A stretch of DNA of 49,634 bases. Origin: Verrucomicrobiia bacterium (GTDB lineage Bacteria; Verrucomicrobiota; Verrucomicrobiia; Limisphaerales; UBA11358). A program made the translations under genes and the position numbers. Of the stretch, positions 6,612-16,362 are shown in pieces (the first letter of the stretch is position 1; each line of letters starts with the position of its first letter). Under the pieces are notes generated by a model. That model worked only from the letters and a program-made list of their open reading frames with translations. It did not search any database and was not told the origin of the DNA. The DNA is taken from NCBI GenBank assembly GCA_031290985.1, contig JARLJW010000041.1, positions 1-49,634 of the forward strand, written 5' to 3'.

Positions 6612-8156
6612 ATGACCAATCCGGCCCGAGCCATGCAGATGCTGATCACCTACGCGGTGTGCATTCCGCTGGCCATCTTCGTCGGCTACCTGCTCACCGA
6701 CCCTTTGGACTATGGCACGATGGGACTCTTCGGTCTTATTGCGCTGGTGCTGGCATCGCCGCTGTTCATCCGGTATCACTATCCCTTCCTGATTTTCGGC
6801 CTCGGCTGCCCGGCCACTTGTTTCTTCCTCGTGGGCAAGCCTCCCTTGGCCCAAGTCGTGGTGCTATTGAGCCTGGGCATAGCCGTCATTGAACGCACCC
6901 TTAACACCGAAAAACGCTTCATCTCCGTTCCCTCGATGACGTGGCCCCTCTTGTACACCGCCGCCATGGCCTTGTTCACTGCGGAGATGACCGGCGGCAT
7001 TGGTCTGCATGCCTTGGGCGGCGACACGGGCGGTGGGAAAAAATATATCGGCTTGTTCATCGGTGTGGCCACCTTTTTTGCCCTGATCAGCCGGCCGATC
7101 CCAAAAGAAAAACGCGGCTTATACCTCGCCCTGTTCATGTTGCCCGGAGCCTTGGGTGTGATCGGGGATTTGTTTCCTTTTCTGCCCAGCCCGCTCAACT
7201 ACATCAACCTGATCTTTCCGCCGTCGCAACAAGTCATGGCCGATAATGTTGCCATCGGTGTGACCCGCTTTAGCTCCATGGGCGGTGCCGCTGGCGCGTT
7301 TGCCATTTACTTGATCGCCAAACATAGCATTCGGGGCATTTTGCGGGCGGACAAGCCGTTTCGCGCCTTGCTGGTAATGGTTTTATTGACCCTGACCATG
7401 CTCGGCGGGTTCCGCACGGTTTTGATCGGTGTGGTAATGACGCTAACGATGTTGTTTTTCCTGGAGGGGCTTTACCGCACCCGCCTGATGTTGGTGGTCA
7501 TCTTCGGCCTGGTGATCGGGGGTGCCTTGCTGGTTCCCTTCTCCGATAAACTGCCATACACGTTCCAGCGGGCCATGTCCTTCATTCCTGGTTTGAAATT
7601 TGATCCCCAAGTGATTGCGGATGCTCAAGGCAGCAGACAATGGCGGGAGGACATGTGGCGGGATCTCTGGCCGAAAGTTCCGCAGTATCTATTGCTGGGT
7701 AAAGGTTACGCCTTGTCGCGTGAAGATTTTGAATATATGGGTGGCGGCAATTTTGAAGGCTTGGGGGTGGGCTTAGATGCGAGCCAGCAAGGCTTGGCGA
7801 TTGCCGGTGACTACCACAGTGGCCCGCTCTCCACCTTGATGCCATTTGGCATTTGGGGTGCCATCAGTTACCTTTGGGTTGCCTTGGCCTCGCTTTTCAT
7901 CACCTATCGCAATTTTAAATATTGCGATCCGCAGGTGAAGCCTTTCAATGCCTTCCTTTTTGTTTTCACCGTCCAGAGCATCATCGGCTTTCTTTTGTTG
8001 GTCGGTGCCTACTCGGAGGCCATCGGCGGCTTCGCCAAGACGGTTGGCTTCAGCATCGCCTTGAACTGGGGCATCTGCGGCCCGCAAACGGCGCCAACCC
8101 CGGTCCCGAGCGTCAAACCCCTGCCGCAGCCGCGCGCGCGACTGCTGCCCGCCTGA
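6612..8156 (+). CDS. O-antigen ligase/polymerase-like polytopic membrane protein
   Basis: This is a 514-residue membrane protein with about a dozen hydrophobic segments and a large periplasmic loop (about 340-430) containing QWREDMWRDLWPKVPQYLLLGKGYALSREDF. That layout, with the G-K-G-Y-type loop, is characteristic of the Wzy/WaaL (O-antigen ligase) superfamily, which joins or polymerises polysaccharide repeats at the outer face of the inner membrane. I place the start at the ATG at 6612 (MTNPARAMQMLITYAV). The upstream in-frame extension to 6507 reads through a low-complexity stretch and has no membrane character. It is 6 bp from the following GT9 gene, so the two are probably co-transcribed. 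Ligase and polymerase cannot be separated from sequence alone. Confidence 0.8.
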   Translation: MTNPARAMQMLITYAVCIPLAIFVGYLLTDPLDYGTMGLFGLIALVLASPLFIRYHYPFLIFGLGCPATCFFLVGKPPLAQVVVLLSLGIAVIERTLNTEKRFISVPSMTWPLLYTAAMALFTAEMTGGIGLHALGGDTGGGKKYIGLFIGVATFFALISRPIPKEKRGLYLALFMLPGALGVIGDLFPFLPSPLNYINLIFPPSQQVMADNVAIGVTRFSSMGGAAGAFAIYLIAKHSIRGILRADKPFRALLVMVLLTLTMLGGFRTVLIGVVMTLTMLFFLEGLYRTRLMLVVIFGLVIGGALLVPFSDKLPYTFQRAMSFIPGLKFDPQVIADAQGSRQWREDMWRDLWPKVPQYLLLGKGYALSREDFEYMGGGNFEGLGVGLDASQQGLAIAGDYHSGPLSTLMPFGIWGAISYLWVALASLFITYRNFKYCDPQVKPFNAFLFVFTVQSIIGFLLLVGAYSEAIGGFAKTVGFSIALNWGICGPQTAPTPVPSVKPLPQPRARLLPA

Positions 8157-8162
8157 CCGCCA

Positions 8163-9173
8163 GTGAAACCCCGGCTGCTCGTCCTGGAATTTTGGGGGCT
8201 TGGTGATCTGGTCATCGCCACGCCGTTCCTGCGCGCCGCCTCCGAAAAGTTCAGCGTCACCCTCCTCGCCAAACCCTTCGCGGAAGAACTCCGGGCGCGG
8301 CTGTGGCCTTCGATCAGGGTGGAGACCTTCACCGCCCCGTGGACCGCTTTTCATGGCAAATATCAGCTGTGGCGATGGCCCCTGGCGGAAATGTCCCGGC
8401 TCCGCCGCCGGCTGGTCGCCGAAAAATTTGATGTTGGCGTGTCCGCCCGCTGGGATCCCCGCGATCATCTGTTCCTGAAACTATCCGGCGCCACCGAGCG
8501 CCTCGGCTTCTCACGCCTCAAAAGCCGCCGCTATCTCACCCGGGAACTGGCCCGGCCAGAGGCCCTGGCCCATCGCTACGAATTCTGGCGCACCGCCGGC
8601 CACGCCCTGGGTTTTGACCTGCCTGCCCGCGAAGATCTCGTGCCGCCGGCGCGCCGCCAGCAATCCGTCGTCCTCATCCACTCTGGCGCGCGTCTGCCCG
8701 CCCGCGTCTGGCCCCTCGAAAACTTCCAGCATATCGCCGCCGCGCTCCGCGCAAAAAAAATCACCGTGCAGCTCGCCTGCGACCCTGACCAACTGGCCTG
8801 GTGGCAGCGCCACGGCGAACAACCGGCCTGCCCGCGCAGCGTGCCCGATTTGCTCGGCCAGATCGACCACGCGGCCGCTTTCATCGGCAACTGCTCCGGC
8901 CCCGGCCATCTCGCGGCCATCTGTGGCGTGCCCACCTTCACCCTCTACGGCCCGTCCTTGCATGAATGGTTCGTCCCCCTCCATCCCGCAGCCGAGATCT
9001 TCGAAGGCAAGGCTTGCCCGTACAAGCCGTGTTCGGATTATTGCCGTTACCCGGAGGCATTTTGCCTGGGGGATGTGACCCCAGAAGCGGTCTGGCCGCG
9101 CGTGGAAAAATTTACCATCAGGCACCTGGCCACTTCCTCTCCGGGCGATGCCGGAAATCAGCACCCGGCTTGA
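8163..9173 (+). CDS. Glycosyltransferase family 9 (heptosyltransferase-like)
   Basis: The 336-residue protein starts with GTG, 6 bp after the O-antigen-ligase-like gene. The N-terminal Rossmann domain opens with LLVLEFWGLGDLVIATPFLRA, the GDxxxxTP-type motif of the ADP-heptose:LPS heptosyltransferase family. The C-terminal domain has VVLIHSGARLPARVWPLENF (about 168-187) and the nucleotide-sugar segment FIGNCSGPGHLAAICGVPTFTLYGP. A Cys-rich patch, KACPYKPCSDYCRYPEAFCLGDV, is typical of the family's C-terminus. It should act at the cytoplasmic face in LPS or exopolysaccharide assembly. The sugar donor cannot be stated, because GT9 proteins outside Proteobacteria are not always heptosyltransferases. 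Confidence 0.85.
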   Translation: MKPRLLVLEFWGLGDLVIATPFLRAASEKFSVTLLAKPFAEELRARLWPSIRVETFTAPWTAFHGKYQLWRWPLAEMSRLRRRLVAEKFDVGVSARWDPRDHLFLKLSGATERLGFSRLKSRRYLTRELARPEALAHRYEFWRTAGHALGFDLPAREDLVPPARRQQSVVLIHSGARLPARVWPLENFQHIAAALRAKKITVQLACDPDQLAWWQRHGEQPACPRSVPDLLGQIDHAAAFIGNCSGPGHLAAICGVPTFTLYGPSLHEWFVPLHPAAEIFEGKACPYKPCSDYCRYPEAFCLGDVTPEAVWPRVEKFTIRHLATSSPGDAGNQHPA

Positions 9174-9309
9174 GATCGATCGGCAAACCCCCGCAACGAT
9201 TGCCCCTCCGCCCGAAGAGGTTTTCCTTTTGAGGCGCTTGACAACATAACATGAAAATCATTCACTGGCGCGTGTCCGGTATGACCATTTCCATGCCAAT
9301 GTTTTCCTT

Positions 9310-9954
9310 ATGCTGACAAGCCGTTTAACCTTTATTGCGGAACTGGCCAAGGATAAGCGTGTCTTGGACATCGGATGCGTCAACCATACGCTTTCAACGC
9401 GGCAGGCCAAATATTGGCTGCACGGCGTGCTACGCCAGCACGCTTCCCATCTGGTTGGCTTGGATTACGAAAAAGATCCCGTCGAAGCCCTGCGCCAAGA
9501 GGGCTACAACGTCGTATGCGCGGATGCGACGGATTTTCAACTGGATGAAAAATTTGATGTGATTGTAGCCGGAGAGATTATCGAGCACCTGACCTGTGCC
9601 GCAAAGCTGCTGGAATGCATCAGGCGCCATTTGTTGCCAGGAGGGAAGGTGGTCCTCACGTGTCCGAATGCAAACAACGTCATTTATTTTCTGGAGAACT
9701 GTGTTTTTGGACATGAGCGTGACAACACGGACCATACCTGTCTGTTCACGCCCACCACTATGTCTGTCATGCTGCAAAAATGTGGCTACCGGGCGCTGAG
9801 CTATCATTTTGTCGCCCAGAACCTGGCATTTTACAAGAACTCAACTCGGGGCAAATTGATCGCCCATGGAATGTGGGGTGTCCAAATGATCGCTGGCACC
9901 GTGCGTCCTTCCCTTTGCAGAAACTTCATCACCGTGGCCATGCCGGTGCCTTGA
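9310..9954 (+). CDS. SAM-dependent methyltransferase (class I)
   Basis: The 214-residue protein has motif I RVLDIGCVNHTLS (about 17-29). An acidic loop, LVGLDYEKDPVEAL, serves ribose binding, and CADATDFQL and FDVIVAGEIIEHL correspond to motifs II and III. LLPGGKVVLTCPNANNV follows as the post-motif. This matches the Methyltransf_11/23 group often found in polysaccharide loci, where members methylate sugars or lipid carriers. It follows GT9 after a 136-bp gap containing TTGACA at 9238-9243 and an out-of-frame 21-codon ORF at 9251. It converges with the glycosyltransferase at 10017. The substrate is unknown. Confidence 0.85.
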   Translation: MLTSRLTFIAELAKDKRVLDIGCVNHTLSTRQAKYWLHGVLRQHASHLVGLDYEKDPVEALRQEGYNVVCADATDFQLDEKFDVIVAGEIIEHLTCAAKLLECIRRHLLPGGKVVLTCPNANNVIYFLENCVFGHERDNTDHTCLFTPTTMSVMLQKCGYRALSYHFVAQNLAFYKNSTRGKLIAHGMWGVQMIAGTVRPSLCRNFITVAMPVP

Positions 9955-10016
9955 ACAAGGGCCGGACCGGGCGTGCCTGCATCTTTTTTGCCAGGTGAAA
10001 TTGCCGGCCGCGGAGT

Positions 10017-11162
10017 TCACAACACCGAACGGTAAAAGTCCTCAAACCGGGCGCCGGCGGCTTCAGGCGAACAGGTTTCCGCCACCCACCGGCAGCCGGC
10101 GGCTGCAAGCGACTGCCGCAATCGGGCATCATTCATCAACTGCCGCATGGCTCGCGCCAGCGCAATGGACGATAGTGGACTGGCTAGGGCGGCTTGATGG
10201 GCAACCATTTCCGGCGCGATGTTGATCTGATCGGAAACAATGGTCGGCAAGCCAAGCCCGATGGCCTCCGCCTGCGCGATGCTGCACGCCTCCCAACGGG
10301 AAGGGGAGACAAACGCATCCGCCATTTTCAACGCACTCCACTTGGCCGCGCCTACCAGGGAACCGAGAAAATGAATTTTCTCGTAGCAGCCAAGTTTCTG
10401 CGCCAGTTGTCCCAGAAACTCCTGGCCGCCGGCGAAGTCCGGGCCGATCAACAGCAGCCGGCTGTTGGCCGTGCGACAAACTTCAGCGAATGCCCGCACT
10501 AAAAAGTCCAGCCCCTTGTGCTGCACGTCCAGCCGGCCGAGGTAGGCGAAAACAAAGGCGTTCGGCGGAATGCCGGCCGTGGCACGCGAGGCCGGGATGA
10601 TGGCGTCAGGGTTCGGCAGTCGTACCAAGTTCGGCTGAACCAGCACCGGCTTGCGCCACCAAGGCAGGATGAACCGGCTCCGTTCCCGTTCGCGCCGGGT
10701 CAGGAAATGCAGCCCGGCCGCCGCCCGGATGAACGGGTTCACGCCATTGAGATAAGTGAATTTTTTCAATGCATGAACCGGCCCGTGAAAATGCAACTGG
10801 CCATGCGAGGTGAAGACATACGGCACCGCCTTGTCTTTCAGTGCCCGGGCAATCTGGTCCTGCCAGGGCGACAGCCCGTGAAAATGAAAAACCGTCCGTG
10901 GAAACTCCGCCCGCGCCCGTGCCAGGCCACAATAATTGTCCGTCGCCAGGTCAAACTCCTCGATCGGCAGGTGTTCAATCGGCTGCCGCCGGCCGGCGGG
11001 AATTTGCGCGTCCACCGGGGAGATCGCGCTGACTTCCAAACCGTGCTGCCGCTGGCATTCCATGAAGGCCATGATGGCATTGCATGGCCCGCAAGACAGG
11101 CGTGCCGCGTTCGGAAAAACGTGGACGACGCGGATGCTGGCGTTGGACGACATTTCGGTCAT
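10017..11162 (-). CDS. GT4-type glycosyltransferase
   Basis: The 381-residue protein starts at the ATG at 11162 (11153 is an alternative), because the longer frame begins with an unlikely TTG. It has the GT-B architecture: an N-terminal half opening IRVVHVFPNAARLSCGP and containing TVFHFHGLSPWQDQIA, and a C-terminal half starting FVFAYLGRLDVQHKGLDFLV. The donor-binding region is FVSPSRWEACSIAQAEAIGLGLPTIVSD, with the E-x7-E motif of GT4 retaining transferases. It is the only minus-strand gene in the stretch 6.6-14.6 kb and is convergent with the methyltransferase before it. It probably adds a sugar in cytoplasmic assembly of the surface polysaccharide, with donor and acceptor unknown. Confidence 0.88.
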   Translation of the reverse strand: MTEMSSNASIRVVHVFPNAARLSCGPCNAIMAFMECQRQHGLEVSAISPVDAQIPAGRRQPIEHLPIEEFDLATDNYCGLARARAEFPRTVFHFHGLSPWQDQIARALKDKAVPYVFTSHGQLHFHGPVHALKKFTYLNGVNPFIRAAAGLHFLTRRERERSRFILPWWRKPVLVQPNLVRLPNPDAIIPASRATAGIPPNAFVFAYLGRLDVQHKGLDFLVRAFAEVCRTANSRLLLIGPDFAGGQEFLGQLAQKLGCYEKIHFLGSLVGAAKWSALKMADAFVSPSRWEACSIAQAEAIGLGLPTIVSDQINIAPEMVAHQAALASPLSSIALARAMRQLMNDARLRQSLAAAGCRWVAETCSPEAAGARFEDFYRSVL

Positions 11163-11396
11163 TCTTCCGGCAGAACACAGGCAACTCAATTCAAATCAGG
11201 AACCTTCCGCCGGTCCGCGGTCTGTGGCGAAAACCGCGGTCCCGTCAAACAAAACCGTCTTGTGTGGGACCATTGCCGCATGTTTCGCAATCACATGTCG
11301 CAATAACATTGTGAATTCCGACCATTTCAGCCAGCATCGTGGCTGGATATTCGGCGCCCGCAACCGGCCGCAGCAGACTTGAGCCGTTTCCTGAAA

Positions 11397-12410
11397 ATGA
11401 AAATCCTGGTCAATTGCACCATGCCGTTTGCACTGGCCCATGGCGGACAGGCCATCCAGATCCAGCGCACGCTCGCCGCGCTGGGAGCGATCGGGGTGGA
11501 GGCAGAACCGCTCCGCTGGTGGGATGAAGACCAGCGCGGGGACCTCATCCATTTTTTCGGGCTGATGCCCCCCAACCAGATCCGGTTTGCGCAGCAGAAG
11601 CAGATCAAGGTCGTCATGGCTGAGTTTCTCACCGCGCAGAGCTCCCATACCGCCGCCCAGCGCCGGGCCCGCCGCGCTTTCCGCTGGGGCGTGGAAACCT
11701 TCGCGCCCCGCGCCCTCGTTGACCTGTTCAGTTGGGAAAGCTACCGGCTCGCCGATGCGCTCATCGCCCTCACCGCCCTGGAGCAGCGACTGATGGAATG
11801 GAAGTTCAGCGCGGACCCGGAAAAGATCTTCGTCGTGCCCAACGGCGTCGAGGAGATTTTTTTCCAGTCGCCGGGTGCCACCCGCGGCGAATGGCTCGTC
11901 TGCACGGCCACCATTACCGAACGCAAACGCGTGCTGGAACTCGCCGCGGCTGCCGTTGCTGCGGAAACCCCGGTGTGGGTCCTGGGCAAGCCCTACGCGG
12001 ATAATGATCCCTACGCCCAAAAATTCTTCCAGTTCGCCAAAGCCAATCCCAAATTCATCCGCTACGCGGGTGGCGTGGACGATCGCGGGGAACTCGCCAA
12101 AATTTACCGCGCCGCCCGCGGCTTTGTGTTGTTGAGCTCCATGGAAAGCCTGAGCCTCTCCGCGCTCGAAGCCGCCGCCTGCGAATGCCCGTTGCTCCTG
12201 AGCGACCTGCCCTGGGCGCGCAGCAGCTTCGCCGGCGCGGCGGAGTTCTGCCCCGTGACCGCTTCGGTCGCCACGACCGCCGCCGTGTTGAAAAAATTCT
12301 ACGCCGCCGCGCCCGGCTTGCCGCGCCCCCCCCGGCCTGCGACGTGGCCGGACGTGGCCCGCCAGCTCCGGGCCATATACGAAAAAGTCCTCGCTGCCCC
12401 CGCCAAATGA
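11397..12410 (+). CDS. Glycosyltransferase, GT4-like
   Basis: The 337-residue protein starts at the ATG at 11397 (MKILVNCTMPFALAHGGQAI); a TTG 18 bases upstream is unlikely. It shows a GT-B fold. The N-terminal segment HGGQAIQIQRTLAALGAIG resembles the glycine-rich acceptor-domain loop. The linker EKIFVVPNGVEEIFF is followed by the C-terminal domain with ITERKRVLELA and the donor motif ESLSLSALEAAACECPLLLSDLP (E-x7-E). It is divergent from the GT4 gene at 10017-11162 with a 234-bp intergenic region between starts. It is followed 75 bp downstream by two SDR epimerases, with which it may be transcribed. Confidence 0.85.
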   Translation: MKILVNCTMPFALAHGGQAIQIQRTLAALGAIGVEAEPLRWWDEDQRGDLIHFFGLMPPNQIRFAQQKQIKVVMAEFLTAQSSHTAAQRRARRAFRWGVETFAPRALVDLFSWESYRLADALIALTALEQRLMEWKFSADPEKIFVVPNGVEEIFFQSPGATRGEWLVCTATITERKRVLELAAAAVAAETPVWVLGKPYADNDPYAQKFFQFAKANPKFIRYAGGVDDRGELAKIYRAARGFVLLSSMESLSLSALEAAACECPLLLSDLPWARSSFAGAAEFCPVTASVATTAAVLKKFYAAAPGLPRPPRPATWPDVARQLRAIYEKVLAAPAK

Positions 12411-12485
12411 TCAGCGCAGATGTTTGGGGTTACCATTGCCAATTTCCGGTTTCGTAGCCATTATTTCCCGGAGGATTGAATAACT

Positions 12486-13541
12486 ATGAGCATCGCACTT
12501 GTCACTGGTTCCGCCGGCCTGATCGGCTCCGAAACATCCAAGCGCTTTCATGCCGAAGGTTACGACATCGTCGGCGTGGACAACGATATGCGGGCGAAAT
12601 TTTTCGGCGCGGAGGCCTCCACCGCCCTCACCCGCACCAAGCTTGAGAAATCGCTGAAAAACTACCGCCACGAAGCCGTGGACATTCGCGACACCGCGGC
12701 GGTCAACGCCGTCTTTGCCAAACTCGGCACCTCCGTCAAAGTCGTCGTCCACACCGCCGCGCAGCCGTCGCATGACTGGGCCGCCCGCGAGCCGCACACG
12801 GACTTTGGCGTGAACGCCGTCGGCACCCTGAATGTGCTCGAGGCCGCGCGCCTGCACTGCCCCGAGGCCGTTTTCATCTTCACCAGCACCAACAAGGTCT
12901 ATGGCGACACCCCGAATCTCCTCCCGTTGCGCGAACTCGATCAGCGCTGGGAGATCGATCCCGCGCACGCCTACCACGAAGGCATCGATGAGACCATGTC
13001 CATTGATCAGACCAAGCACTCGCTTTTCGGCGCCAGCAAGGTGGCGGCAGATGTGCTGACGCAGGAATACGGCCGCTACTTCGGCATGAAGACCGCCATC
13101 TTCCGCGGCGGCTGCCTCACCGGCCCCGCGCACGCGGGCACGGAGCTGCACGGCTTTCTCGCCTACCTGATGAAATGCACCGCCACCGGCCGCCCCTATC
13201 GCGTCTTCGGTTACAAGGGCAAGCAGGTGCGCGACAACATCCACAGCCATGATCTCGTCGAGGCCTTCTGGCAGTTCACCCTGAAGCCGCGCTCCGGTGA
13301 AGTATATAACATGGGCGGCAGCCGCCATTCAAACTGCTCCATGCTCGAGGCCATCACGATGTGCGAGGCGATCAGCGGCAGGAAATTGAATTACACCTAC
13401 GTCGAGGACAACCGCATCGGTGATCACATCTGGTATGTCAGCGACGTGCGGAAGTTCCAAAAACATTATCCCGGCTGGAAATACCAGTTTGATCTGAAGG
13501 CGATCCTCCAGCAGATTCACCAGGCCGTCATCGCCGGCTGA
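12486..13541 (+). CDS. CDP-paratose 2-epimerase-like SDR (extended SDR) with Phe at the Tyr position
   Basis: This 351-residue extended short-chain dehydrogenase has the NAD-binding motif [13 protein letters not shown] (4-16) and [11 protein letters not shown], as in CDP-tyvelose/paratose 2-epimerases. The substrate loop includes [13 protein letters not shown] (132-144) and [23 protein letters not shown]. The usual catalytic YxxxK is F181-GAS-K185, so the SDR tyrosine is Phe. From memory this substitution is shared by a group of related sequences rather than being a local error, but this needs an alignment. A good ribosome site (GGAGG near 12470) supports the ATG. The next gene, 6 bp downstream, is a second epimerase with an intact YGSSK, so the two may work as a pair on nucleotide sugars for the polysaccharide. 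Confidence 0.82.
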   Translation: MSIALVTGSAGLIGSETSKRFHAEGYDIVGVDNDMRAKFFGAEASTALTRTKLEKSLKNYRHEAVDIRDTAAVNAVFAKLGTSVKVVVHTAAQPSHDWAAREPHTDFGVNAVGTLNVLEAARLHCPEAVFIFTSTNKVYGDTPNLLPLRELDQRWEIDPAHAYHEGIDETMSIDQTKHSLFGASKVAADVLTQEYGRYFGMKTAIFRGGCLTGPAHAGTELHGFLAYLMKCTATGRPYRVFGYKGKQVRDNIHSHDLVEAFWQFTLKPRSGEVYNMGGSRHSNCSMLEAITMCEAISGRKLNYTYVEDNRIGDHIWYVSDVRKFQKHYPGWKYQFDLKAILQQIHQAVIAG

Positions 13542-13547
13542 ACGCAC

Positions 13548-14615
13548 ATGAAAATCCTCGTTACCGGCATCTGCGGTTTCGTTGGCAGCACGCTGGCGCG
13601 GGCGCTGCTTGCCTCCGCGGAAAATTTGCAGGTGACGGGCGTGGACAACTTCATCCGTCCGGGCAGCGAATTGAACCGGCGCGAGCTCGCAAAACTTGGC
13701 GTGCGGATCATCCACGCCGATGTCCGTAGCGCCACAGACTTTGAGACGCTCCCCGCCGCTGATTACGTCATCGATGCCGCCGCGAACCCGAGCGTGCTCG
13801 CGGGCGTGGACGGCAAGACCAGCTCGCGCCAGTTGCTGGAACACAATCTCTGGGGCACGGTCAACATCCTGGAATACTGCAAGGCGCATCGCGCCGGCTT
13901 GATCTTGTTGAGCACCAGCCGCGTGTATTCCGTGCCGCCGCTGGCCGCGCTGCCCGTGGAAATTCACCTCGGCGCGTTCCGGCCCAAACCCGGCGCGGCG
14001 TTGCCGGATGGTCTCACCCCCGCCGGCGTCAGTGAGAAGTTTTCCACCGCGCCCCCGATCTCGCTCTATGGTTCCAGCAAACTGGCGAGCGAGACCATCG
14101 CGCTGGAATACGCGGCGACCTTCAATTTCCCTGTCTGGATCAATCGTTGCGGCGTCCTGGCGGGCGCGGGGCAGTTCGGCAAGGCGGATCAGGGGATCTT
14201 TTCATTTTGGATCAATGCCCATTTGCGCCGTCGGCCGCTGAAGTACATCGGTTTTGGCGGCGGCGGCCATCAAGTCCGGGACTGCCTGCATCCGCGCGAC
14301 CTCATGCCGGTGCTGCTGGCGCAGATGAAACATCGCGGTGACGACCAGCCGCGGATCACCAATCTCAGCGGCGGTGCGGCGAACTCCCTGTCGCTCGCCC
14401 AGCTCACTGGCTGGTGCGATGCGCATTTCGGCAAGCATGCCATCGCCGGCGATGCGCACCCGCGGCCGTTCGACATCCCGTGGATGGTTCTGGATTCCTC
14501 AAGCGCGGCCAGCGCCTGGAACTGGTCGCCCCAAACCCCCGTCTTGCAGGTGCTGGAGGAAATCGCCCGGCACGCGGAACAAAATCCGGACTGGCTGGAA
14601 ATTTCCGGTTCTTAA
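13548..14615 (+). CDS. NAD-dependent epimerase/dehydratase (extended SDR)
   Basis: The 355-residue protein has the N-terminal KILVTGICGFVGSTLA dinucleotide-binding motif (2-17) and VDNFIRPGSELNRREL, resembling CDP-paratose epimerases. The catalytic YxxxK is Y174-GSS-K178. The Ser/Thr active-site region is LILLSTSRVYSVP. The C-terminal substrate domain includes HQVRDCLHPRDL and a conserved tail. It follows the Phe-type paralogue by only 6 bp, making an obvious two-gene unit. Sequence similarity places it in the nucleotide-sugar epimerase group, with the exact sugar undetermined. It ends convergent with the GT-C gene, with 57 bp between stops. Confidence 0.85.
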   Translation: MKILVTGICGFVGSTLARALLASAENLQVTGVDNFIRPGSELNRRELAKLGVRIIHADVRSATDFETLPAADYVIDAAANPSVLAGVDGKTSSRQLLEHNLWGTVNILEYCKAHRAGLILLSTSRVYSVPPLAALPVEIHLGAFRPKPGAALPDGLTPAGVSEKFSTAPPISLYGSSKLASETIALEYAATFNFPVWINRCGVLAGAGQFGKADQGIFSFWINAHLRRRPLKYIGFGGGGHQVRDCLHPRDLMPVLLAQMKHRGDDQPRITNLSGGAANSLSLAQLTGWCDAHFGKHAIAGDAHPRPFDIPWMVLDSSSAASAWNWSPQTPVLQVLEEIARHAEQNPDWLEISGS

Positions 14616-14672
14616 TGAATCCAATTCGCGCCGGATGCCGCACGCGGCTTTCTTCGCAGATTGCAAAACTCG

Positions 14673-16265
14673 TCAGCGAGCGGCGGCTTCGGGCATAACC
14701 GGGTAGCGGCGATACACGGCGAGCGGGTGGCCGATGAAATAGCCGGCATGAAACCATTTGAGCAACCTTGAAACCCCGGCGCTGGTCTTTGCCTGGCAAG
14801 GCGGAGCCGGGAAATCGGCCAACTGGATCCAATGGCCGGCAAAAGAATTTGTAAACCAGGCATACCCGTATTCCTCATCGGGAGTCAAAAATGCCACAGA
14901 AACCGCCGCCTTTTCCTGCGGGGTCAGCCGGGCGACAATTTCCGGCGTATAGATCCGGCCAGCCCTGGGCTTCAACGCAAAATATACCTGCGGATCAATA
15001 AACACATCCTCGCCCGGTTGCACGATGGCCGTCGCGGCCTGCGCGACGCGATCCGTATACCCGGCAACGTCCGCTCCCCAACCCATCAGGACAAACATGA
15101 TCCGCCCCGAAACCGCCAATCCCAACACCAGGAGACAACCGGCCAGCCGGGTCTTCCCACCTAAGTTCTCCCAGGATCTTGCAGCGGCGGCCGCGAAGAG
15201 AATCATGGCCGGAGCCGCGGTCAGCCAATGGTAGGGTGCCCCAAAATGGCAGAACAAGCCGATGACTATTCCCGGGACCAGCAGCATGATCAAGCCGTAC
15301 CACAGCAGTTGCCGGCTGGCGCGGGTCAGGTGTTTCCAAGCGGCTCCCAGCAAGGCGGCCGCTGCGATCAACAGCAGAAAATGGGGCCGCCCGAAATAGT
15401 AGACAAAGATTTGCCGGGTCATCAGGGCCTGGAATCTTGACCAAAATCCGGACGGAAGCCGGCTGCGTATGTCAGACATGTTCGCCAGCAATCCGTCCCA
15501 TCCGGCGAAAAATTGGTAATAGGCCAGGATCAGGATGGCCCCGAGGCATCCGCCCGCGATGATGGCGCCCAGCCGGGAATACACCGGCTTTCCGCCCGCC
15601 CAGAGCAGCAGCCCCAGCAGCGCCGGCAGGTAGAACGCGTATTGCAACCCCGTGAACGGAAGCAAAACCATGCAGACAAACAGGCCCACACAGGCGGCGG
15701 ATCGTTTTGGGCTGGTCCAGAAAAATGCGCCCACCGAAAAAAGCAACATGCCCAGCACATCCGGCCGGCCGCACCGGACGCAATAAGAAACCGGATAACC
15801 CAGGGAAAGCGCGAACAGAATGGCCAGCCGGATTTTGGGAGAGGGAATCAGATTCAGGCGCTTCACGGAAAACCAGGTGCAAACCAGCGTGAGCGCGATC
15901 AAGACACAGTTTAAACTTCTCATCGCCGGGGCGCTCACGCCCCACAGCCACATCCAGGGAACCAGCAGGAAACTATAGGCCGGCATGTTTCCGCCCCAGT
16001 AAGCAAAATCTCCCCGCCCGTACCAGACGGTGCTTGTCCAGTGCCCGTGCAGCAGCAAGGATGCGGCCGGATCGGCAAACAGCGCTTCGTCATTCCACGG
16101 CACCGGAAACCATCGGAGCGTCAACAGATCCAGGGCCAGTAAAATAAAGACCCAGCCGATGAACGCACGGCTGGCAAGCTGCTCGCCGTTGAGGCCTGAA
16201 TGTTTTTGCCCGGATATTGCCACGGAAGACGGAGAATTGTTCACTGGGGAATGTTTGGGCCGCAT
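14673..16265 (-). CDS. GT-C fold membrane glycosyltransferase (ArnT/PMT-like)
   Basis: The 530-residue protein has a short cytoplasmic N-terminus and about 10-12 transmembrane helices. It ends in a soluble periplasmic segment of about 130 residues. The first external loop contains PVPWNDEALFADPA, the acidic WxDE motif that marks the active site of GT-C enzymes using polyprenyl-phosphate sugars (GT39/GT83). Further family-like features are VSYCVRCGRPDVLGM and FCHFGAPYHWLTAAPA. Such enzymes attach sugars to lipids or proteins outside the membrane. It is transcribed toward the epimerases. Family members are very divergent, so the acceptor is not predictable. Confidence 0.75.
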   Translation of the reverse strand: MRPKHSPVNNSPSSVAISGQKHSGLNGEQLASRAFIGWVFILLALDLLTLRWFPVPWNDEALFADPAASLLLHGHWTSTVWYGRGDFAYWGGNMPAYSFLLVPWMWLWGVSAPAMRSLNCVLIALTLVCTWFSVKRLNLIPSPKIRLAILFALSLGYPVSYCVRCGRPDVLGMLLFSVGAFFWTSPKRSAACVGLFVCMVLLPFTGLQYAFYLPALLGLLLWAGGKPVYSRLGAIIAGGCLGAILILAYYQFFAGWDGLLANMSDIRSRLPSGFWSRFQALMTRQIFVYYFGRPHFLLLIAAAALLGAAWKHLTRASRQLLWYGLIMLLVPGIVIGLFCHFGAPYHWLTAAPAMILFAAAAARSWENLGGKTRLAGCLLVLGLAVSGRIMFVLMGWGADVAGYTDRVAQAATAIVQPGEDVFIDPQVYFALKPRAGRIYTPEIVARLTPQEKAAVSVAFLTPDEEYGYAWFTNSFAGHWIQLADFPAPPCQAKTSAGVSRLLKWFHAGYFIGHPLAVYRRYPVMPEAAAR

Positions 16266-16362
16266 TTATCGGCAATCCGGCGAAAGAATGTGGCAGGCCG
16301 GTTCACCTGTCCAGCAGTTTTGCCCGGCACCCGCAGGTTGGTGGCTCACGAGTGGCACCTCC

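Noticed and set aside
9238..9316. TTGACA box and 21-codon ORF (MKIIHWRVSG...) before the methyltransferase
   Set aside because: No convincing -10 follows at the right distance. The ORF is in another frame and stops within the methyltransferase start, so it is not supported as a gene.
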